From Acidimicrobiales bacterium (lineage in GTDB: Bacteria; Actinomycetota; Acidimicrobiia; Acidimicrobiales; JADJXE01), in NCBI GenBank assembly GCA_016716005.1, contig JADJXE010000008.1:1-8583 (forward strand): a stretch of 8,583 nt of DNA. The letters are read 5' to 3'. Of this stretch, positions 1 to 7,869 are shown in pieces (positions within the stretch are counted from its first letter, which is position 1; each line of letters starts with the position of its first letter). Both the position numbers and the translations under genes were made by a program. The notes beneath the pieces are model-generated. The model did no database searches. It saw only the letters and a program-made list of their open reading frames with translations, and was not told the DNA's origin.

Positions 1-1151
1 GGCGATGTTGAGCAGCATGCCCATGGCCGCCAGGTTCACCAGCAGCGACGAGCCGCCGAAGGAGACGAACGGGAGCGGCACGCCCGTGATGGGGCATGAT
101 GCTCAGCACGGCACCGATGTTCATGAACGCCTGCACGGCGAGCCACGACGCGATGCCGATGCACCAGCATCGAGAACCGATCCTGGGCCTGGGCGGCCAC
201 CCAGGCGCCCACCGCCGCCAGGGCGAGGAAGAGGGCGACCACGGTGACGGCGCCGAGGAGGCTGAACTCCTCGCCGATCACGGCGAAGATGAAGTCGGTC
301 CAGGCGTACGGGAGGTAGCCCCACTTCACGGTGGAGCGGCCGAGGCCACGGCCGAACACGCCGCCGTTGGCCATGGCCACCAACGACTGCACGTTCTGGA
401 GCCCCGAACCGAGCGGATCGCCCATGGGGTCGAGGAAGCGCAGGAAGCGGGTGCGGCGGAACGGCGTGAGGGCCACGAAGGCGGTGGCCACCAACGTGCC
501 CACCGCGGTGGCGACGCCGAGCGGCACGAGCGGCACCCCGGCGGCCAGCAGCATCACCAGCACCATGGCGGCGATGATGATGGCCGTGCCCAGGTTGGGC
601 TGGAGCATGATCAGCCCGGTCACCCCCACCAGGTAAGCGCACGGGCGCCATGGTCCAGCGCCAGTCGTCGAGGTGCTGAACGCCGGTCCAACAGGTCGGC
701 CACGAACAGCAGCAGCGCGAACTTGGCGAACTCCGAGGGCTGCACCTGAAGCGGGCCGGCCCCCAGCCACCGGGTGGCGCCGTTGGCGCTGAGGCCGACG
801 CCCGGCACCAGCACGGCGACGAGCATGGCCACGGTGACGGCGAGCCAGACCCGGACGTGGCGGCGCCAGAAGTCGATGGAGATGGCGAGCGTGGCGAGCA
901 GGGCCCCGGCGCCCACCACCGACCACATGGCCTGGCGCTGCACGTAGGACCAGGGCGCGCCGCTCTCGACCGGAGATCACCGGACGACGCCGACATCACC
1001 ATGACCAGGCCGATCATGTTCAGCACCGTGACCACGGCGGCGAGCAGCCAGAACGAGCCGGTGGCCGTGCCCGGCAGCACCAGCCGTCGGCGCCGCGAGG
1101 CCCCGGTGCGAGGTGTGACCCCGCAGGCCGGTGGGTGATGGCGGTGGTCAT
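1..1151 (-). CDS. ftsW: FtsW, SEDS lipid II polymerase, 3' end cut by window edge (frameshifted)
   Basis: FtsW is the multi-pass SEDS glycosyltransferase that polymerises lipid II at the septum with FtsI. ATG 1151 (MTTAITHRPAGSH) overlaps the mraY stop as ATGA. Motifs in order are FWLLAAVVTVLNMIGLVMVM and SASS, the pair NGATRWLGAGPLQVQPSEFA, MLQPNLGTAIIIAAMVLVML, the loop FLDPMGDPLGSGLQNVQSLV whose GDPLG Asp matches the essential residue of SEDS polymerases, WGYLPYAWTDFIFAVIGEE, GIASWLAVQAFMNIGAVLSI and ITGVPLPFVSFGGSSLLVNL. The usual PDLGT is PNLGT here. About six shifts are bridged (about 1100, 970, 690, 645, 160 and 95, the last a GGGG run). At least 380 residues are in the window; only the cytoplasmic tail is missing. 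Context and the PLPFVSFGGSS end favour FtsW over RodA. Confidence 0.94.
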
Positions 1152-2206
1152 CCGTTGGCCCCCGGCAGCGTGGTGAAATCGGCGTAGAAGAGCCCCAGGG
1201 CGAGCGCGGTGGCCAGGCCGGCCACGATCCAGAAGCGCACGATCACCGTGGTCTCGGGCCACCCGCTCAGCTCGTAGTGGTGGTGGATCGGCGCCATGCG
1301 GAAGATCCGCCGCCCCACCGAAGCCGCGGAACGACACCACCTGGAGGATCACCGACAGGGTCTCGATGGCGAACAGCGCGCCCACGATGGGCAGGAGCAG
1401 CGCGGTGTTGAGGGTGAGCGCCAGCCCGGCCAGGCCGGCACCGATGGCGAGCGACCCGGTGTCGCCCATGAAGATGCGCCGGGTGGGCGTTCCACCAGAG
1501 GAACCCGGTGCAGCCGCCCACCATGGCGGCGGCCCCCACCGCCAGGTCCAGGGCGTGCTCCACGTCGTAGATCTCCGGGTTCCGGAACGCCCAGAACCCG
1601 ATGATGGTGAACGCGGCGAAGGCGAACAGCGACGAGCCGGCGGCCAGGCCGTCGAGGCCGTCGGTGAGGTTCACGCCGTTGGTGCACGCCATGATCAGCA
1701 GCACCGACCACACGACCCAGCCCACCTGGCCGAAGTCGATGTCGAGCAGGCTCGACGTCTCGAACGACGAGTACCGGGTGAACGACAAGGTGGTGTGCTG
1801 CCCGGTGAACTGCACGCAGGCCACCCCGAAGGCGATGGCCACCCCGAGCAGGCCGAGCACCTTCATGCGCTTGTTCAGACCGAGGTTGCGAGCCGACCGG
1901 ATCCCGATCCAGTCGTCGGCGAAGCCCACCAGACCGGCACCGACCACGAGGGCCATCACCAGCATCCCCGAACGGGTGAAGACCACCCGGCTGCGCAGGT
2001 GGCTCAGCGTGTAGCCCACCACGGCACCAGCAACGATGGCGATCCCGCCCATGGTGGGCGTGCCGGCCTTGGTCTGGTGGCCCTCGGGGCCCCTCCTCGC
2101 GGATGGACTGGCCGATGCCGTGCGCCCGAAGCCACTGGATCAGGTACCGGGTGCCCACGAGGGCCGTCGCCAGGCTCAGGCCGCCCGCCATCAGCAGCGC
2201 GATCAT
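1148..2206 (-). CDS. mraY: MraY, phospho-MurNAc-pentapeptide transferase (frameshifted)
   Basis: MraY is an integral membrane enzyme that transfers phospho-MurNAc-pentapeptide to undecaprenyl phosphate, giving lipid I. ATG 2206 overlaps the murE stop. Seen in order: a membrane helix at MIALLMAGGLSLATALVG, GHQTKAGTPTMGGIAIV, the catalytic Asp pair in GLVGFADDWIG, NLGLNKRMKVLGLLG, TNGVNLTDGLDGLAAGSS, RIFMGDTGSLAIGAGLAGLA (catalytic Asp) and RRIFRMAPIHHHYELSGWPE, the C-terminal histidine motif. About ten hydrophobic stretches are present, as in the family. Only three shifts occur (about 2088 in a GGGGCCCC run, 1478 and 1318). The end FYADFTTLPGANG reaches TGA 1150-1148. The length of about 352 residues is typical. 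It directly follows murE with no murF between. Confidence 0.95.
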
Positions 2207-3682
2207 CGGCGTGCCTCCCCGTGGCCGGCGGCCGCCAGCGCGCTGCGCAGCACCTCTCGGTCGTCGAAGGGCACCGCCTCGTCACCGATGGTCTGGGTGG
2301 TCTCGTGGCCCTTGCCGGCCACCAGCACCACGTCGCTCGGCCCGGCCTGGGCCACGGCGAGGGCGATGGCGGCGCGCCGGTCGGGCTCGATGTGGACGTT
2401 CGTCGTGTCTTCCATGCCGTGGTGCACCTCGGAGATGATCGCAGCCGGGTCCTCGTGGCGGGGGTTGTCGGAGGTGAGCACCACCACGTCGGCCAGGCGG
2501 GCGGCGGCCTCGCCCATGGCCGGTCGCTTGGAGGGGTCCCGGTCGCCGCCGGCCCCGAAGACCACCAGGAGCCGACCCCCGCGAGCAAGCTCACGACCGG
2601 CGGCGAGGAGCTGCTCGAGGCCGTCGGGCGTGTGGGCGAAGTCGACCACGGCGAGGAACGGCTGGCCCACGTCGATCCGCTCGAAGCGGCCCGGCACCGG
2701 GCCGGCGGCCGCCAGCCCGGCGGCCACCTGCTCGGGGTGCACGCCCAGCTCGCCCGCCGCGGTGGCCGCCGCCAGGGCGTTGAGCACGTTGAACCGCCCG
2801 GCCAGGCCCAGGCGCACCTCGGCGCCGCGCCAGGTGAACGTGGAGCCGGCGGGGCCGAGCACCAGGTCGTGCGCGGCGGCCAGCTCGTAGCCCACGCTGC
2901 GCAGCCGCGCCGCGTCCCGCAGGAGCCGCCCGTGGGGGTCGTCGAGGTTGACCACGGCCACGTCGGCCAGGTCCGGTTCTCGAACAGGCGGGCCTTGGCC
3001 GCGAAGTAGGCCGCCATGTCGCCGTGGTGGTCGAGGTGGTCGCGGCTGAGGTTGGTGAACACCGCCCGCGGAAGCGGGTGCCGTCGACCCGGTGGAGATC
3101 GAGCGCGTGCGAGGACACCTCCATGGCCACCGCGGCCCGGCCCTCGGCGTGCAGGTCGGCCAGGCGGGCCTGGAGGGGCCTCCGGCGTGGTCCGGGCGCC
3201 GGTGAGCGTGCCGATCACCCCGCAGGAGATGCCGCCGGCCTCGAGCACCGACGCCAGCAGGTGCACGGTGGTGGTCTTGCCGTTGGTTCCGGTGACGCCC
3301 ACCACGGCGAGGTGCTCGGAGGGACGGCCGGCGAGCACCGCGGCAAGCGGCCCCATGGCCTCCCGCACCGACGCCACCCGCAGCTCGGGCACCCCGAGCG
3401 CGAGGGGACGCTCGCAGAGCAGGGCGGCGGCGCCGGCGGCAACCGCGGCGGCGCGTGGTCGTGGCCGTCGTGGACGGCACCCCCCACGCAGCAGAACACC
3501 GAGCCCGCCTCCACGGCGCGAATCGTGCTGGGCCCGGCCGACGCACAGGTCGGCGGCGCCCGTCAGGACGAGGTCGCGGAAGGCGGGTGGTCGGCCGCCG
3601 CCGCCACCGCTTCGAGAGCAGCACGCCCTCAGCCTTGCGTGGAACGGCGGCTCGAACCGGGATCCTCGTCGCCGAGGCTCAC
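2203..3682 (-). CDS. murE: MurE, UDP-MurNAc-L-Ala-D-Glu:meso-diaminopimelate ligase (frameshifted)
   Basis: MurE is a cytoplasmic ATP-dependent Mur ligase that adds the third residue of the peptidoglycan stem. Motifs in order are HDSRAVEAGSVFCCV (substrate domain), VVGVTGTNGKTTTVHLLASV (P-loop), MEVSSHALDLHRVDGTRF, AVFTNLSRDHLDHHGDMAAY with AKARLF (carbamylated-lysine region), GRFNVLNALAA, FAHTPDGLEQLL, GAGGDRDPSKRPAMGE, SDNPRHEDP and VAGKGHETTQ. The DNPR motif marks meso-diaminopimelate specificity as opposed to L-lysine. GTG 3682 is chosen because it overlaps the ftsI stop as GTGA and leads into RLRALL..EAVAAAADHP; GTG 3624 is an alternative. About seven shifts are bridged (about 3650, 3605, 3525, 3458, 3178, 3072 and 2972); from 2972 to the stop the frame is intact. 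The restored length is about 493 residues, as usual. The stop overlaps the mraY ATG. Confidence 0.94.
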
Positions 3683-5715
3683 GGGCCGAGGCGCTGAGCC
3701 CGGGGACGGCCGCCGACGACGCGCCCAGGAGGGCAGGCGGGGGGATCTGCTCGTGGCGCAGCGTGAGCGAGGCCAGCTGGGCGAACACCGGGGCGGCCAC
3801 GTCGCCGCCGAAGATCGAGGTCTGGGCGTCCTGGATGGTGACGATGATGGACAGGTCGGCCCCGTCGACCCCGCCCACGAAGCTGGACTCGTAGTGGTAG
3901 CGGCCCTCGGCGTCCTGGTAGGCGTCGGAGGGGTCGGCGTGGGGCGGTGGCTGCGGGATCCGGGCGGTGCCGGTCTTGCCGAAGGGCACGTAGCCGGGGA
4001 CCGCAGCGCGCTGGCCGGTGCCGTCGGTGACCACCTTGGCCAGGATCTGGCGGATCGCGGTCGCGGTGTCGGCCGACACCACGCGATGGCGGTTCGAGGC
4101 AGCGGTGGGCTCCTTGCCCTCGCCGGTGTCGGTGGCGGCGATGAGCCGGGGCGCCACGTACACACCGTCGTTGGCGATCACGTTGTAGGCCCCCAGCATC
4201 TGGAGCGCGGTCACGGCGATGCCCTGGCCGATCGGCACCGCCCCGATGTCGGTGGGCGACCAGTCCGCGACGTCGGTCATGAACCCGTTGACCTCGCCGG
4301 GGAACGCCTCGGACGACTTGCCGAGCCCGAAGGCCCGGAGGTACCCGTCGACCTTCTCCTCGCCCAGCATCTTGGCGATCTTGATCGTGCCGATGTTGGA
4401 GGACGTGACCAGGATGTCTGTGGGCGACCACGTGGCGGGACGCCGTGCGGATCGTGGTCGGAGAACCAGTGATCGCCCACCAGCAGCTGGTGGGGCACGT
4501 CGATCGGCGTGTCCGGGTCGATCAGCCCGTCCTCCATCGCCCCGGCCACGGTGATCATCTTGTTGACCGAGCCGGCTCGAAGACGGTGCTCACCGGACGG
4601 TTGTCGCCCGTGTTGCGCACCTGACCTCGTCATCGGCGGCCACGCTGGTCATGGCCAGCACCTCGCCGGTGCTGGGCGGCTGATGATCGCCATCCCCTGC
4701 TTGGCTCCCGTGGCCTCGACCTGGTCGGTGAGGGCGTCCTCGGTGGCGTACTGGAGCGACTGGTCGAGCGTGAGGTACAGGTCCGTCCCCGGCCGGGCCG
4801 GGTCGAGCTGGCGGGGTGTCGGCGATGGTGTTGCCCCACCGGTCCTTCTCGAAGGTGAGACGGCCGGGGTGCCCTCCAACTGACGCTCGTAGGCGCGCCC
4901 ACCCCGTCCGTCCCTGACCGCCGTCGGCGCCACGGGTGCCGTTGGCGTACGCTGCCCACCACGGCGCGGGCGAGCCCGCCGCTCGGGTTCTGGCGCACGA
5001 ACTGGTCCTGGAACGTGATGCCGGCGATCTTCAGGCGCTTGACCTTGGCCACCACGGCGTCGGACACCAGCGGCGCCAGGACCTGGTAGTGGGTGGTGTC
5101 ATCGCTGAGCAGGGCCGCCAGCTCGTCGACCTCGGCACCGAGGATCGGGGCCAGCTTGCGAGCCGAGCGCACCGGGTGGGCGACCACGGTGGGATCCGCC
5201 ACCACGTTGGCCCGGGCCACCGACAGGGGCGAACGCCTGGCCGCTGCGATCGTAGATGGTGCCGCGGCCGGCGGGGATGGCGCGGCAGGCGTTGCGGTTC
5301 TCCTCCCCGTAGGCGAGGTAGCCGGACCGGCCCACCACCTGGGCGTCCACCAAGCGCGCGGTGATGGCGGTCACCAGGGCCACGCAGACGGCCACGACGC
5401 ACACGAGGCGGTGGCGGCGCGAGGCGCGCCCTGCGGCGCCGTCGAGGGGCAGGGGGCGGGCCCGCCGGGTGCGAGGCGGGCGGGGCGGGCGGGCGGGCGG
5501 GCGGGCGGGGGCGGGTGTCCGGGCCGGTCCTGCCGAGCGCGAGGTGGGCCCGCCCGGGGCGGGGCCCTGGCGGGCGACGGCCGGGCGGCGGGGACGCTGC
5601 TCGGGCCGTGGGGTGGTGGCGGTGCCGGCGGAGGCGCCAGCGTGGTGGTCGACCGGGAGGCCCGGGGCCGGGCGAAGAAGTCGTCGAGGTCGTCGAAGTC
5701 GTCGCCGCGGGTCAT
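3679..5715 (-). CDS. ftsI: FtsI/PbpB, class B penicillin-binding protein, septal transpeptidase (frameshifted)
   Basis: This is a DD-transpeptidase that crosslinks septal peptidoglycan outside the membrane, partner of FtsW. It starts MTRGDDFDDLDDFFARPR (ATG 5715). About 90 disordered Pro/Arg-rich residues follow, then one membrane segment (LVCVVAVCVALVTAITARLV, about 5410-5350). The class B dimerisation domain opens with IPAGRGTIYDRSG and SVARANVVADPTVV. The transpeptidase motifs are all present: GSVNKMIT (nucleophile Ser, about 4575), SSNIGTIKIAKML (about 4395) and FGKTGTARIP (about 3980-3955). About eleven shifts are bridged (in 5650-5430, and about 5233, 4965, 4905, 4862, 4815, 4682, 4622, 4578, 4440 and 3700). 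The best end is AQRLGP with TGA 3681-3679, overlapping the murE GTG; a frame ending at 3629 is less consistent with the other junctions. The length of about 678 residues matches actinobacterial PbpB. Confidence 0.93.
5475..5515. repeat. CGGG tetranucleotide repeat inside ftsI
   Basis: About nine CGGG units, three of them with extra G, run in a row on the plus strand, the template strand of ftsI. On the coding strand they give a Pro/Ala/Arg repeat (PARPPARP type) in the cytoplasmic N-terminal segment of FtsI. The unit length is not a multiple of three, so a gain or loss of one unit shifts the frame. The series of GGG runs separated by single C also fits a G-quadruplex motif. Confidence 0.85.
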
Positions 5716-6201
5716 CGGTCGGTGGCCCCCTCGGGATCGGTGCCGGCGGCGAGCCGTCGACGGGGGCGGACGGGTCGGCGTCGTCGGGGACGGAGGTCGG
5801 CGGGGCGTCGGGACCCGTCACGACGGGCGCGGTCCCGGCGCCCGGGCTCACCCAGTTCTGCTCGTCCGCCGGCACCATGCCGAGCCGGGCCGCCTCCCGG
5901 GTGATCCGGGCGGGCGACTGGTCGTTGGCCAGACGCACCCGCTCCTTCTGGAGCAGCTGCTGCTCGGCGCGGACCTGGCGGCCGACCTCGTCGAGGTGCA
6001 CCTGGCCCGAGACCACCATCGAGCGAGGCGGCGGCCACGAACAGGGCGGTGAACACCACCGCGCGGCGAGGATCACCCAGAGATGCCCCGTGCGGGCGGC
6101 GCGGGGGAGGGCCCACCACCCGGAGGCCGGGCGGGGGTGCTCCGCCACGGGTCGGCGCCGGGGCGTGGCCGACGTGCCGGGCGCGGGCGGGACTTGGTCA
6201 C
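5712..6201 (-). CDS. ftsL: FtsL-like bitopic cell division protein (frameshifted)
   Basis: This is a small septal membrane protein in the ftsL position, similar in layout to the FtsL/DivIC family that bridges FtsQ/DivIB and FtsW-FtsI. The GTG at 6201 overlaps the rsmH stop. The restored protein has a basic Pro/Arg-rich cytoplasmic segment (VTKSRPRPAR onward), one membrane segment (HLWVILAAVVFTALFVAAAS, about 6095-6025), a short coiled coil (EVGRQVRAEQQLLQKERVRL), then DQSPARITREAARLGMV, the hallmark end of this family. A Pro/Asp/Ala-rich extracytoplasmic tail of about 45 residues follows. Four shifts are needed (between 6195 and 6095, about 6060, 6023 and 5742). The end GTDPEGATDR stops at TGA 5714-5712, overlapping the ftsI ATG. 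The length is about 162 residues. The symbol rests on position and architecture, since the primary sequence of this family diverges fast. Confidence 0.8.
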
Positions 6202-7161
6202 CGGTGGGCCTCGGCTCGGGGGACGGGCAGCTTCTCGACGGCCCGCAGGCGGGCGCTGGCGGCGCGGGGGTTGGCGGCGACCTCGGCGGCGGACGGGGCC
6301 CACCCGTCGCGCTTGAGGAGCCGGGCCTGGGGCACGGCACCGCAGCCGCACGGGAGCCCGGGCGGGCAGGTGCACCCGCCGTCGTCGGCCCGGCGGAACC
6401 GGGCCTTCACGATGCGGTCCTCGCCGGAGTGGAACGAGATGGCCAGCACCCGACCACCGGGCGCCACCACCTCGAGCGCGGCGTCGAGCGCCGGCTCCAG
6501 GACCGCGAGCTCCTCGTTCACCTCGATGCGCAGTGCCTGGAAAGTGCGCTTGGCGGGGTGTCCACCGGTCCGACGGGCAGGCGCGGGGATGGCCCCGACG
6601 ACCACGGCGGCCAGCTCCCCGGTGGTGGCGATCGGTCGGGCGGCCACGATGGCCCGGGCGATGCGGCCGGCGAAGCGCTCGTCGGCGTTGCGGCGCAGGA
6701 CCTCGGCGAGCGCTCGCTGGTCGAGACCGTTCACGAGGTCGGCGGCGGTGCGCCCGCCCGTGGTGTCCATCCGCATGTCGAGGGGGGCGTCGTTGCGGTA
6801 GGAGAACCCCGCTCGGGCACGTCGAACTGGAGGACACGCCGAGGTCGAACAGGACCCCGACGATCGGTTGGACGGCGGCGCCGGACGCGGCGACCACGGA
6901 GGCCAGCCGGTCGAAGCGGGCGTGGATCGCCGTGGCCCGGGGGCCGAAGGGGGCGAGCCGATCCAGCGCTGCGGCCAGGGCGTGCGGGTCCTGGTCGAGG
7001 CCGAGGACCCGGAGGTCGGCTCGTGCTTCGAGCAGGGCCGCCGCGTGGCCGGCGCCGCCGAGGGTGGCGTCCACGACGGTGCCGGCCGGCACCGGAGCGA
7101 ACAGCTCCAGCACGCGGTCGAGCAGCACCGACTCGTGGTCGAACGGGGTGCGGTCGGTCAC
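6198..7161 (-). CDS. rsmH: RsmH, 16S rRNA (cytosine1402-N4)-methyltransferase (frameshifted)
   Basis: RsmH (MraW) uses S-adenosylmethionine to methylate N4 of C1402 in the 16S rRNA decoding site. Visible motifs in order are HESVLLDRVLELF, the SAM-binding DATLGGAGHAAALLEA, LGLDQDPHALAAA, FDLGVSS, QFDVPERG, DAPLDMRMDTTGGRTAADLVN (given here only as a landmark near 6790-6730), KRTFQALRIEVNEEL, ISFHSGEDRIVK, the four-cysteine GCTCPPGLPCGC and NPRAASARLRAVEK. Two shifts (about 6828 and 6809) separate the SAM domain from the rest. The length of about 320 residues is normal. The start is unresolved: GTG 7161 lies closest to the conserved region, and ATG 7179 and GTG 7221 are in frame. GTG 7221 would give a 4-base overlap with the mraZ stop. 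The stop TGA at 6200-6198 overlaps the next gene as GTGA. Confidence 0.93.
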
Positions 7162-7217
7162 GGACGGACCTGGCCGCATGCGGGGGAGGGGTGAGCAGGG
7201 CGGCGGACACGGTGCGC

Positions 7218-7693
7218 TCACGCTCGTCCCAGGGGTGAACCGTCGTAGGTGGCGAGCAGCAGGTCGCCATCGGTCCGGCGTCGAGGTCGCCGAGGCCTCC
7301 TGCGCGTAGATCTCCAGCGAGTCGTAGGCCCCACCACCACCACCCGCTCGGTGAGGCCCACGCGCTCGCCAGGTCCGGGGATGACCATCGGCCCTGGCGG
7401 TCGACCGCCACGATCTGGGTGGTCCTGGAAGTTCTTGCGTGCCTGCGGGCTGACGAGGGTCCCGCTCGCCGCCAGGGCCTCCACGGCCACCGGGAAGGCC
7501 CGTCGGTCCAGAGGACGAGGTACTCGTCGAGGTAGGCACGGAGGCGGGCCTGAGCCCTCGGGAACGCCGGCCGGAACGTGGCCGGGATGGCGAGGCGGCC
7601 GGTGGCTCCAGGCGGACGGGGTGGTACCCGAGAATCCGGCGTGACCGAAGCGCTGCTCGGCCGTGGAGCGCGGGCGCTTGCCGCAGGTGCCAT
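7218..7693 (-). CDS. mraZ: MraZ, transcriptional regulator of the dcw cluster (frameshifted)
   Basis: MraZ is a ring-forming DNA-binding protein with two AbrB/SpoVT-type halves that represses its own operon. Both halves are readable: FLGYHPVRLE then TGRLAIPATFR (about 7640-7590), and IVAVDRQGR then MVIPGPGERVGL (about 7420-7360), followed by VVVVGAYDSLEIYAQEA. WTDRAFPVAVEALAASGT and VSPQARKNFQD lie between the halves. At least seven frameshifts must be bridged (about 7637, 7612, 7500, 7425, 7393, 7335 and 7300). The ATG at 7693 is backed by a good ribosome binding site and gives roughly 20 Ala/Pro/Ser-rich residues ahead of the usual FxG start of the family. The C-terminus is less certain; the best reading ends LLLATYDGSPLGRA with TGA at 7220-7218. 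The restored length of about 158 residues fits the family. Confidence 0.85.
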
Positions 7694-7697
7694 GATG

Positions 7698-7713
7698 CCC
7701 CCTCAGCTCCCCT
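7698..7713 (-). promoter_or_regulatory. Ribosome binding site of mraZ
   Basis: The purine stretch AGGGGAGCTGAGGGGG ends four bases before the ATG at 7693. It is the only strong Shine-Dalgarno-like sequence ahead of the cluster and supports that start. The later genes are instead joined by start/stop overlaps. Confidence 0.55.
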
Positions 7714-7763
7714 TTGTGGTCCTTCTGCCTCCACAAGCGTCTAACCTACTCCAAATCGCTCCT
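7709..7763 (-). promoter_or_regulatory. Candidate MraZ operator: 10-bp-phased GGA-type repeats
   Basis: Read on the minus strand in 10-base steps from 7763, the first five bases of each step are AGGAG, TGGAG, TAGAC, TGGAG, AGGAC and AGGGG. The two exact TGGAG copies are 20 bases apart (7753 and 7733). It is established that E. coli MraZ binds TGGGN direct repeats separated by 5-base spacers just upstream of mraZ; this array has the same one-helical-turn architecture and location. It overlaps the putative -10 element, as expected for autorepression. That MraZ binds here is inferred. Confidence 0.45.
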
Positions 7764-7770
7764 GGCGCAA
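7743..7770 (-). promoter_or_regulatory. Candidate promoter of mraZ and the dcw operon
   Basis: On the minus strand a TTGCGC box (7770-7765) is followed after 16 bases by TAGGTT (7748-7743), which fits the TAnnnT form of a -10 element. This would start transcription about 40 bases upstream of the mraZ ATG. The region is locally AT-richer than the surrounding genes. The -35 match is weak, and an indel could alter the spacing. Confidence 0.35.
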
Positions 7771-7810
7771 GCACCAATCTGCCCAGGTCACCGCCGTTCT
7801 CCTCACGCTG

Positions 7811-7828
7811 GGCGCGAAGGATCGCGCC
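7811..7828 (-). terminator. Candidate hairpin terminator after the ligase-family gene
   Basis: A perfect 7-bp stem (GGCGCGA / TCGCGCC) encloses a 4-base loop, TCCT on the transcribed sense. It lies about 42 bases past the stop of the ligase-family gene and before the putative mraZ promoter. No T-run follows, so it would be a U-less terminator of the kind often proposed in high-GC Gram-positives. Position and symmetry are seen directly; the terminator role is inferred. Confidence 0.4.
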
Positions 7829-7851
7829 GACCGCGCGAGCCGAGCTCCAGC

Positions 7852-7863
7852 GGGGGGGGGGGG
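7852..7863. repeat. G12 homopolymer in the intergenic region
   Basis: Twelve consecutive G on the plus strand begin 7 bases beyond the stop of the ligase-family gene. Given the indel-prone consensus elsewhere in the window, the true length is uncertain. No function is assigned. Confidence 0.9.
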
Positions 7864-7869
7864 CGGGCG

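Noticed and set aside
560..600. QPNLGT in FtsW in place of QPDLGT as a loss-of-function change
   Set aside because: Asn at this position occurs in other FtsW lineages as I recall them (cyanobacterial QPNLS), and the essential Asp of the GDPLG loop is intact, so there is no sign of inactivity.
1366..3009. Long plus-strand open frame (547 codons), and other long plus-strand frames such as 3024-4472 and 5361-7238
   Set aside because: They lie antisense to murE, mraY, ftsI, ftsL and rsmH, have low-complexity His/Gly/Arg/Ala-rich translations with no recognisable motif, and are expected in very GC-rich DNA where stops are rare.
2004..4370. A single 788-codon minus frame that could suggest an FtsI-MurE fusion
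   Set aside because: The frame holds true FtsI sequence to about 3700 and only patches of MurE after that. The MurE motifs alternate between three frames, and a GTGA stop/start overlap lies at 3682-3679, so the fusion is an artefact of frameshifts.
6073..7734. A single 553-codon minus frame that could suggest a MraZ-RsmH fusion
   Set aside because: Only the mid-MraZ and RsmH N-terminal parts are meaningful in this frame. The rest of both proteins lies in other frames, so it is read-through between indels.
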